Positions 7,075 through 12,153 of a DNA stretch of 12,153 bases are shown here, in pieces. This DNA is from CAVSWN01 sp046728115 (lineage in GTDB: Bacteria > Acidobacteriota > Vicinamibacteria > Vicinamibacterales > CAVVIG01). How positions within the stretch are numbered: the first letter of the stretch is position 1; each line of letters begins with the position of its first letter. Below the pieces are notes generated by a model, which was given only the letters and a program-made list of their open reading frames with translations, was not told the origin of the DNA and made no database searches. The position numbers were made by a program, and so were the translations under genes. The stretch lies in the NCBI GenBank assembly GCA_046728115.1, contig JBKPDW010000623.1, forward strand, positions 1-12,153, read 5' to 3'.

Positions 7075-7836
7075 CTACCTTACCTCAGCTTCCTTCTCGA
7101 CGGGAAGATCTTCAACCGACTTGAGCGCATTGTACGCCGTCAAGTCCGGGTGCAGCGGCGTGACCGAGACGTACCCGTCGCGCACCGCCTGATAGTCCGA
7201 CCGATCGTGCGGCTCCCAGTCGTTCTGGCCTTCTTCGATCCAATAGTAGGAACGTCCCTTCGGATCGTGACGCTCGGCGACCGATGTGACGTGATTCCGC
7301 TTCGCCTGAACCGTGATGCGGTGTCCCTTGGGCACGCCCTTGGGAACATTGATGTTCAGAAACGTGCGCGCCGGCAGCGGCGTTCGCAGGATCGCGTCGG
7401 CAAACATCGCAGCCGCGCGCGCGGCGTGGCTGAAGTCGTACTCGCCGCGCGTGGCACGAAGCGACACGGCGATGCTCGGAATGCCGAGGAGCGCGCCCTC
7501 CAGAGCGCCCGCCACGGTGCCGGAGTACGTGATGTCGTCGCCCAGGTTCCATCCCTTGTTGATTCCAGAAACCACGAGCGAGGGCAGAACGCCGCGAAAG
7601 ACCTGCGTGATTGCCACGTTGACGCAGTCGGTCGGCGTGCCATCGACTGCAAAGACGCGATCGTCGATCGCCTCCAGTCGCAGCGGGTGTCGCAGCGTCA
7701 GCGCGTGCCCGATGGCGCTCGCTTCCTGAAACGGCGCCACGATCGTGACCTGTCCAAGCGCGCCGAGCGCTTTCGCCAATGCGTCAATTCCAGCCGACCG
7801 GTAACCATCGTCATTGGTAACGAGAATCTGTCGCAT
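7075..7836 (-). CDS. surE: 5'/3'-nucleotidase SurE
   Basis: A 253-residue SurE phosphatase, which removes phosphate from 5'- or 3'-nucleoside monophosphates in the cytoplasm and is linked to stationary-phase survival. The family signature is complete: ILVTNDDG (4-11) with metal ligands D9 and D10, S40 in the EASAIGHALT loop, and N93 in VVSGINKGWNLG. Length is typical. ATG 7836 is preferred over an in-frame TTG at 7845 because family proteins begin M-x-x-IL-x-TNDDG; GGAG lies only 3 bases ahead. A TATAAT hexamer lies 11 nt upstream. It is the first gene of the tight minus-strand cluster and the only member without an export signal; surE elsewhere is often beside pcm, nlpD or rpoS, none of which is here. 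Confidence 0.95.
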   Translation of the reverse strand: MRQILVTNDDGYRSAGIDALAKALGALGQVTIVAPFQEASAIGHALTLRHPLRLEAIDDRVFAVDGTPTDCVNVAITQVFRGVLPSLVVSGINKGWNLGDDITYSGTVAGALEGALLGIPSIAVSLRATRGEYDFSHAARAAAMFADAILRTPLPARTFLNINVPKGVPKGHRITVQAKRNHVTSVAERHDPKGRSYYWIEEGQNDWEPHDRSDYQAVRDGYVSVTPLHPDLTAYNALKSVEDLPVEKEAEVR

Positions 7837-7847
7837 GAACTCCAACG

Positions 7848-7853
7848 ATTATA
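7848..7853 (-). promoter_or_regulatory. Candidate -10 box for surE and the downstream operon
   Basis: A perfect TATAAT on the minus strand within a GC-rich 73-bp gap, 11 nt before the surE ATG. Transcription would begin about 5 nt before the ATG, leaving almost no leader. No convincing -35 hexamer lies at 16-18 nt. It is the best visible promoter for the whole redox operon, but it rests on one hexamer. Confidence 0.4.
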
Positions 7854-7909
7854 AGGCGACGAACAGCAGCCCGTCGCTGCGCCAAACTCGTCCCGGCGTT
7901 CGAACTTCC

Positions 7910-8593
7910 TCAGCGCGGCGAGGCTTTGTATGGCGTCAACGGTCCGCCGATGACTGCGGGAACCAGGATGCGATCGGCCGCACCCATCGTGTCCTTGAAC
8001 ACCGGAAAATCGTAGTACGTTCCGATCTGCACGAAACGATCTGCCGCATACGAGACCGCAGCACCGTCGCTGTACCAGCGTTGGCCGTTGAAGGGAATCC
8101 AGACGCCCCCGTTCTCTCGAGGAGGCGGAATGGATTCGAGAACCGCACCGCGCGAAAGCGTCGTCGCGATTGGAGTCTCGATCTCCCCCTCTGGCTCGGT
8201 CACGCCCGCCGTCGGCACCGCCTGCGCCATAGGCCGGCCGCGTCCCGAAATCACTGGCACGCCGGGATCGGCCGCCCGCTCGTAGGTTCGCAGGTTGAAG
8301 CGCGTCAGCGGAACGTAAACCAGCGTAAACGGCTCGCGCGTCGGATCTGCGTACACGGGGACGCCTTCGTACACGTCGACCTGGGTCATCACCGCTCCGT
8401 CGAACATTCGGGTCTCGCGAGTCGGATAATAGATGAGTCCCTGAACGACAATCGGATCGGCTGCGATCTGCCATGGCGCGTATGCCGCGGTGACTTCAGG
8501 CAGTGGCGTGCGGTACTGGATGACCTGCGCTGGCGCCACTCGTGGAAGCAGCAGGGCCATAGTGAAGAAACAAGCCAGCCCAAGGTTGCGCAT
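7910..8593 (-). CDS. Secreted protein of unknown function
   Basis: A 227-residue exported protein that I cannot assign. Residues 1-23 are a signal peptide (FFTMALLLPRVAPAQ). The mature part is rich in Pro, Tyr and Val, with segments such as IYYPTRETRMFDGAVM, DVYEGVPVYADP, EPFTLVYVPLTRFNLRTYE and GVWIPFNGQRWYSDGAAVSY that suggest short beta strands; no cysteine remains after the signal peptide and no enzyme motif is evident. ATG 8593 is chosen over a GTG at 8611 because GGAGGG (8598-8603) lies four bases ahead of it, inside the longer frame. It is divergent from amrS across 154 bp and separated from surE by 73 bp, so it may be a separate transcription unit or the lead gene of the minus-strand cluster. 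Similar proteins seem confined to Acidobacteria-like genomes (recollection, not a search). Confidence 0.75.
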   Translation of the reverse strand: MRNLGLACFFTMALLLPRVAPAQVIQYRTPLPEVTAAYAPWQIAADPIVVQGLIYYPTRETRMFDGAVMTQVDVYEGVPVYADPTREPFTLVYVPLTRFNLRTYERAADPGVPVISGRGRPMAQAVPTAGVTEPEGEIETPIATTLSRGAVLESIPPPRENGGVWIPFNGQRWYSDGAAVSYAADRFVQIGTYYDFPVFKDTMGAADRILVPAVIGGPLTPYKASPR

Positions 8594-8652
8594 GGCGCCC
8601 TCCAGGTTCACCGCGTCTCAACGTGCCAGGCAAACGGCACAGCCGCCGTGTT

Positions 8653-8678
8653 GCTCGAGAATGCCGCGGTCCTCGAGC
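8653..8678. repeat. Inverted repeat in the divergent promoter region
   Basis: GCTCGAG at 8653-8659 and its inverted copy CTCGAGC at 8672-8678, separated by 12 nt; each arm includes the self-palindrome CTCGAG. It lies between the divergent genes starting at 8593 and 8748, where a shared operator would be expected. The 19-nt centre-to-centre distance is near two helical turns. The binding protein is unknown and a chance match is possible. Confidence 0.35.
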
Positions 8679-8700
8679 GGTCGGCCATCAAGCGCCACTG

Positions 8701-8706
8701 TACAAT
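8701..8706 (+). promoter_or_regulatory. Candidate -10 box for amrS-moaA
   Basis: TACAAT, one base from TATAAT, in an otherwise GC-rich divergent region. A start near 8713 would leave a leader of about 35 nt, covering the G-rich tract before the ATG at 8748. No clear -35 hexamer is present, so the call is weak. Confidence 0.3.
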
Positions 8707-8715
8707 GTAAGAACA

Positions 8716-8738
8716 GGGATTGGATCAGGGGTTAGGGG
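8716..8738 (+). repeat. G-rich tract in the amrS leader
   Basis: GGG at 8716, GGGG at 8728 and GGGG at 8735, spaced by ATT/TTA-containing linkers, directly before the amrS start. The last run (AGGGG) lies 9 nt before the ATG and is the only SD-like sequence. Three long G-runs plus a GG at 8722 allow at most a weak quadruplex. The wording resembles the complement of the C-rich tract at 12084-12143. Confidence 0.4.
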
Positions 8739-8747
8739 TTTTAGCGG

Positions 8748-9872
8748 ATGTCCACACTCGCAGAGGTTCTCGCGCGCGAGACGCGTGAGGGCGAACTTTA
8801 CGAAACGCTGCCCGATGGCCGCCTGCGCTGCGTTGCGTGCGGGCATTGCTGTCCGCTCCCGAACGGCGCAGCCGGGGTGTGCAAGGTACGCTTCAACGAC
8901 CACGGACACCTGCGAGTGCCCTGGGGCTACGTTGGCGGCGTTCAGTGCGACCCGATCGAGAAGAAGCCCTTTTTCCACGCGCATCCCGGCGCGCTGGCTT
9001 ACAGCTTCGGCATGCTGGGGTGCGACCTCCACTGCGCGTACTGTCAGAACTGGGTGACGTCGCAGGCCCTCCGGGATCCCTCGGCGGCGGTGCCGCCACT
9101 CGGCGCGTCGCCCGAGCATCTGGTTTGCGATGCCGTGGCGCAGCGTGCGCGCGCCATCGTCAGCACGTACAACGAACCGCTGATCACGAGCGAGTGGGCG
9201 GTCGCAGTCTTCAAAGAAGCCAAGGCCGCACGGCTCACGACCGCGTACGTCTCGAACGGCAACGGTACGCCACAGGTGCTCGAGTACCTGCGCCCCTGGG
9301 TTGACTTGTACAAAGTCGATCTCAAGAGCTTCGACGATCGGCACTACAGGCAACTTGGCGGTCGGCTTCAACCGATCCTCGACACGATTCGTCGACTTCA
9401 CGCGATGGACTTCTGGCTGGAAATCGTGACGCTGCTGATTCCAGGCTTCAACGACTCGCGCGATGAAATCGACCGGCTGACGACATTCGTGGCCAGCGTG
9501 TCGCCGGATATTCCGTGGCACGTGACCGCGTTCCACGGCGACTACAAGATGACCGATCCGCAGAACACGACCGCCGAAATGCTGTTGACGGCCGCCGACA
9601 TCGGACGAGCAAACGGATTGCACTTCGTCTATGCAGGCAACCTGCCCGGACAGGTCGGCGATCTCGAGGACACGCGGTGTGCGGGCTGCGGCGAGGTGCT
9701 GGTGGCTCGATACGGTTACCACATCCGGGACTACCACATCACGAGCGACGGAAGGTGTCCGTCGTGCCGCGCGACGGTTCCGGGACGCTGGAGTCCAAAG
9801 TTCGACGGACAGATCGCGTCGCGGCCCTTCCTGCCTGGAAACCGGCGGTTTACAATTATTGGTTCCCGATGA
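8748..9872 (+). CDS. amrS: AmmeMemoRadiSam system radical SAM enzyme AmrS
   Basis: A 374-residue radical SAM protein matching the S component of the AmmeMemoRadiSam system (distant relative of pyruvate formate-lyase activases). The [4Fe-4S]/SAM motif is C92-x3-C96-x2-C99 in CDLHCAYCQNW. An N-terminal cysteine cluster (RCVACGHCC, C28, C31, C34, C35, then C45) is typical of the family. The C-terminus has two CxxC pairs (CAGC and CPSC), suggesting a small metal-binding knuckle. STYNEPLI (159-166) and the YVSNGNG strand are conserved in these activases. The usual partners AMMECR1 (A) and Memo (B) are not in the window. The start at 8748 is the first in-frame ATG; a weak AGGGG lies 9 nt ahead. It overlaps moaA by 4 nt (ATGA). 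The cellular role of the family is not settled. Confidence 0.92.
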   Translation: MSTLAEVLARETREGELYETLPDGRLRCVACGHCCPLPNGAAGVCKVRFNDHGHLRVPWGYVGGVQCDPIEKKPFFHAHPGALAYSFGMLGCDLHCAYCQNWVTSQALRDPSAAVPPLGASPEHLVCDAVAQRARAIVSTYNEPLITSEWAVAVFKEAKAARLTTAYVSNGNGTPQVLEYLRPWVDLYKVDLKSFDDRHYRQLGGRLQPILDTIRRLHAMDFWLEIVTLLIPGFNDSRDEIDRLTTFVASVSPDIPWHVTAFHGDYKMTDPQNTTAEMLLTAADIGRANGLHFVYAGNLPGQVGDLEDTRCAGCGEVLVARYGYHIRDYHITSDGRCPSCRATVPGRWSPKFDGQIASRPFLPGNRRFTIIGSR

Positions 9873-10885
9873 ACGATCGCCTCGGCCGACCGCTCCGCAA
9901 CCTGCGGCTGTCGGTTACCGACCGCTGCAACCTTCGCTGCGAATACTGCATGCCGGAGGACGACTACGTCTGGCTGCCGCGCGAAGACATCCTCCATTTC
10001 GAGGAGACCAGTGTCCTCGTGGACGCCTTTCTCGCGCTCGGCGTGGACAAGGTTCGCCTGACCGGCGGCGAGCCGCTGTTGCGTCGCGACGTGCCGGCGC
10101 TCGTGCGCATGCTGTCGTCCAAGCCGGGCCTCAGCGATCTGGCGCTCACGACAAACGGCATCCTGCTCGCCGATCAAATCGATAAGCTCAAAGCCGCCGG
10201 GCTCGGTCGCATCACGGTCAGCCTGGACACGCTGCGACACGAACGATTCCACCGACTCACACGGTTCGACCAGCTCGACGCCGTGCACACGGGCATTGCC
10301 GCCGCCCACCGGGTCTACGGCGGTTTGAAGCTCGACACCGTCGTCATCCGCGGCGTCAACGACGATGAGCTCGGAGATCTGATTGAGTACGGCAAGTCGG
10401 TAAACGCCGAAGTGCGGTTCATCGAGTACATGGATGTGGGTGGTGCGTCGCGGTGGACGCCCGACAGGGTCGCGTCGCGCCGCGAGATGCTGCGCACGCT
10501 GGCTGCCCGCTACGGCCGCATCGAACCCATCGTCGAAGAGTCTTCGGCGCCGGCCGACCGTTTTGCGCTGCCAGACGGGACCGTATTCGGCATCATTTCA
10601 TCCACGACCGAACCGTTCTGCCGCACCTGCGACAGAAGCCGTCTGACCGCGGACGGCATGTGGTACTTGTGCCTCTACGCCACGCGCGGGATCGATCTGC
10701 GCGCGCCGTTGCGAAGCGGCGCGACTATCGACGACATCAAGGCCATCGTCACCGCCACCTGGCGGGGACGAAGCGACCGCGGCGCCGAGGATCGACTTGC
10801 CCTAGGCACACAGCGCGCATTCGTCCCCGTCCAGGATCTTCTCCGGCGGGATCCGCATCTGGAAATGCACACGCGGGGCGGATAA
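9869..10885 (+). CDS. moaA: GTP 3',8-cyclase MoaA
   Basis: A 338-residue MoaA, the radical SAM enzyme that with MoaC turns GTP into cyclic pyranopterin monophosphate, the first step of molybdenum cofactor synthesis. All key features are visible: N-terminal cluster C20-x3-C24-x2-C27 (CNLRCEYCMP), GGEPLLR (66-72), the second cluster C251-x2-C254-x13-C268 (FCRTCDRSRLTADG), and the C-terminal GG (337-338) needed for GTP handling. Length is typical. The start is ATG 9869, overlapping the amrS stop as ATGA; a longer open frame begins at 9515 but runs inside amrS and is not supported. No other moa/mog/moe gene is in the window, so the pairing with amrS rather than with cofactor genes is unusual. A strong SD is absent, consistent with coupling to amrS. 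Confidence 0.97.
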   Translation: MNDRLGRPLRNLRLSVTDRCNLRCEYCMPEDDYVWLPREDILHFEETSVLVDAFLALGVDKVRLTGGEPLLRRDVPALVRMLSSKPGLSDLALTTNGILLADQIDKLKAAGLGRITVSLDTLRHERFHRLTRFDQLDAVHTGIAAAHRVYGGLKLDTVVIRGVNDDELGDLIEYGKSVNAEVRFIEYMDVGGASRWTPDRVASRREMLRTLAARYGRIEPIVEESSAPADRFALPDGTVFGIISSTTEPFCRTCDRSRLTADGMWYLCLYATRGIDLRAPLRSGATIDDIKAIVTATWRGRSDRGAEDRLALGTQRAFVPVQDLLRRDPHLEMHTRGG

Positions 10886-10951
10886 TCTACCTCTCTCCGG
10901 ACTTTCTGCGCCGCGCTCGGCTGACACCTTCGCGCCACGAACTCCTGCCCT

Positions 10952-10982
10952 GCACACTGGGCGCCCTGTGTGCCGCGCACAC
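10952..10982. promoter_or_regulatory. Nested palindromes (GCACAC / GTGTGC / GCACAC), possible enhancer or attenuator
   Basis: GCACAC at 10952-10957, GTGTGC at 10968-10973 and GCACAC at 10977-10982. The first pair forms a 22-bp palindrome whose only mismatch is the symmetric T/T at 10958 and 10967. The middle arm can instead pair with the third across a 3-nt loop, so two mutually exclusive stems are possible. No T-tract follows, which argues against a simple terminator of moaA. The palindrome centre is about 97 bp before the start predicted from the sigma-54 element at 11033-11048, a normal distance for an enhancer-binding-protein site. The bound protein is unknown. Confidence 0.45.
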
Positions 10983-11032
10983 ATCGCACATGACGACGCG
11001 CCGCAAGCGACTGAGATTTCAAGATTCCACTC

Positions 11033-11048
11033 TTGGCAATCCTCTTGC
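11033..11048 (+). promoter_or_regulatory. Candidate sigma-54 (-24/-12) promoter
   Basis: TTGGCAATCCTCTTGC shows the sigma-54 layout: TTGGCA with GG at 11035-11036 and TTGC with GC at 11047-11048, exactly ten bases between GG and GC. It departs from TGGCAC-N5-TTGC at one base only. Transcription would start near 11060, about 3 nt before the ATG at 11063. The HD-GYP gene has no purine-rich ribosome binding site there, so a nearly leaderless message fits. Confidence 0.5.
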
Positions 11049-11062
11049 CCTGCGCATCCTTA

Positions 11063-12070
11063 ATGACATCCGTGCTTGTTGCCGACGATGAGCCCGTCGT
11101 GCGCGAGATGGTGACCGACTGGGTTGTCACGCTGGGACTGCAGACTGAGAGCGCCAAATCGGCCGACGCGGCGCTGGATACTCTTCGCGAGCGACACTAC
11201 GACCTGGCCGTCGTCGACGTAATGATGGCAGGCCATGATGGTCTCTGGCTGGGCGAACAGCTGCATCGTGACTACCCCCACACGGCGGTCGTCATCGCGA
11301 CCACCTACACACGTCCGCGCGACGACGGCGAGGTTCACGCTCCGATTGCCGGCTTTCTCGCCAAGCCGTTTCCGGGCCAGCGCGGTGGCTACACCGCGGA
11401 TCGCAGCCGTCGCTGGCGCAAGGAAGCGTTCGACGATCTGTGGGACCACGCGCAACTCTCGATCGAACTGGAACACCGCGTCGCCGCCATCAACGACGCC
11501 GTTCGCGATCTCATGCGCTCCGGAACGAGCGCGTCGGATGCGCTGACGACGATCACAGCCGAGCGCGCGCCGGATCTGGTCGAGCATTCCTCGCGGGTCG
11601 CGCGCTATGCGACGGCCGTCGCCCGCGAGTTTGGTCTGGACGCCGACGTCCCGGCCATTGAACTGGCCGCTCGGTTTCACGACATCGGCAAGATGGCGAT
11701 GACGCGCGCGCTGTTATCGAAGCGCGAACCGCTCACGCCGGGCGAGCGCGCCATCATGCGGCGCCATATCGAGATCGGCGCCGACATTCTCGCGGCAACC
11801 GACGTGCTTCGCGACGCCGCACCCGTTGTCCGCGCCACGCACGAATGGTTCGGCGGCGGCGGCTATCCGTACCGACTCCGCGGCACCGCCATTCCAGTGG
11901 TCAGCCGCATCATCGCCGTCGTTGACGCCTTCGATGCGATGACGCACCCGCGTCCCTATCGAGCGCTCCGCCACCCGGCGGAGGCGATCGTCGAGCTTCG
12001 TCGCAGCGCGCGCACCCAATTCGATCCCGACATCGTCGACGCGTTCCTCGAGCTCCGCGACCGCAACTAG
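11063..12070 (+). CDS. Response regulator with receiver and HD-GYP domains
   Basis: A 335-residue two-domain signalling protein. Residues 1-105 are a receiver with D8-D9-E10, phosphoacceptor D52 (DLAVVDVMM), T80 and K101 (KPF). A basic, helical linker (~106-165) follows. Residues ~168-330 are an HD-GYP domain, a family that degrades cyclic di-GMP: H175 (VEHSSR), HDIGK with H206-D207, H235 (RRHIEIG), THEWFGGGGYP (259-269) and D288 (VVDAFDAMT). The usual HHExxDGxGYP signature is altered: the first His is T259 and the Asp is G264, so activity is not certain. ATG 11063 is chosen over a TTG at 11033, which lies within the sigma-54 element and adds residues before receiver strand 1. No SD is visible. 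No histidine kinase is in the window. Confidence 0.92.
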   Translation: MTSVLVADDEPVVREMVTDWVVTLGLQTESAKSADAALDTLRERHYDLAVVDVMMAGHDGLWLGEQLHRDYPHTAVVIATTYTRPRDDGEVHAPIAGFLAKPFPGQRGGYTADRSRRWRKEAFDDLWDHAQLSIELEHRVAAINDAVRDLMRSGTSASDALTTITAERAPDLVEHSSRVARYATAVAREFGLDADVPAIELAARFHDIGKMAMTRALLSKREPLTPGERAIMRRHIEIGADILAATDVLRDAAPVVRATHEWFGGGGYPYRLRGTAIPVVSRIIAVVDAFDAMTHPRPYRALRHPAEAIVELRRSARTQFDPDIVDAFLELRDRN

Positions 12071-12083
12071 TCGCCGACCAAAT

Positions 12084-12143
12084 CCCGATTCCTCAATCCC
12101 CGACCCCGCGCCGGTCCCCAAACCCCGTCCCAATCCTCGGCCC
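12084..12143 (-). repeat. C-rich tract after the HD-GYP gene (G-quadruplex potential on the minus strand)
   Basis: Seven C-runs of 3-4 bases occur at 12084, 12098, 12104, 12116, 12123, 12129 and 12141, starting 13 nt after the TAG. On the minus strand these are G-runs; the core GGG-AC-GGGG-TTT-GGGG then GGGG after 8 nt nearly fits a four-run quadruplex, one loop being a base too long. No hairpin with T-tract is seen. It may be a degenerate G-rich intergenic repeat. Nothing else is recognisable up to the window end. Confidence 0.45.
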
Positions 12144-12153
12144 GTTCCTCGAT

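Noticed and set aside
8609..8628. TGGCACG on the minus strand upstream of the 8593 gene, like a sigma-54 -24 element
   Set aside because: The next GC is 11, not 10, bases after the GG, and there is no TTGC -12 element, so the spacing rule fails.
8688..9737. A 349-codon open frame on the minus strand
   Set aside because: Antisense to amrS, whose radical SAM motif and family signature are unambiguous.
9851..9856. TACAAT just before moaA as an internal promoter
   Set aside because: It lies in the end of amrS, only a poor -35 (TTCCTG) is at 17 nt, and the ATGA overlap already explains moaA expression.
9515..9868. Extended N-terminus for MoaA
   Set aside because: This stretch is amrS in another frame; MoaA family proteins begin close to the NLRLSVTDRCN segment, matched by ATG 9869.

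Overview
GC-rich bacterial DNA with an almost gap-free gene layout. Gene content points to an environmental Gram-negative, most likely Acidobacteriota (Vicinamibacteria-like): a secreted PQQ dehydrogenase, a heme c plus PHM-like copper monooxygenase-type protein, many signal peptides, and two secreted proteins of a style common in that phylum. The taxonomic call is inference from gene content, not from a marker gene. No rRNA, tRNA, CRISPR array, insertion sequence or integrase was seen.

Left part (1-8593, all minus strand, read right to left): a secreted protein of unknown function, the nucleotidase SurE, a second secreted protein of unknown function, a Gcd-like PQQ dehydrogenase, a Tat-signal ThDP enzyme, a small cytochrome c, a heme c / copper monooxygenase-like protein, and the first 48 codons of a probable lipoprotein that runs off the window. 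From surE onward the spacing is tight (15 nt, TGATG overlap, 11, 8, 55 and 7 nt), so this looks like one operon. The last five products all carry export signals, and four of them are redox or ThDP enzymes. I read them as an envelope-located substrate oxidation module: keto acid or acyloin chemistry by an exported ThDP enzyme, oxidation by the PQQ enzyme, and electrons leaving through cytochrome c. The substrate is unknown. This is the best candidate for an undescribed system here.

Right part (8748-12070, plus strand): after a 154-bp divergent region come amrS (radical SAM protein of the AmmeMemoRadiSam system) and moaA (GTP 3',8-cyclase, molybdopterin synthesis), overlapping by 4 nt. A 177-bp gap then leads to a receiver/HD-GYP response regulator. 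That gap holds nested palindromes and a near-perfect sigma-54 -24/-12 element that would start transcription about 3 nt before the ATG, which has no ribosome binding site.

Several start codons were moved from the longest possible ORF to internal starts supported by Shine-Dalgarno sequences, stop/start overlaps or family alignment. Long open frames antisense to the real genes are GC-rich shadows and are left out.
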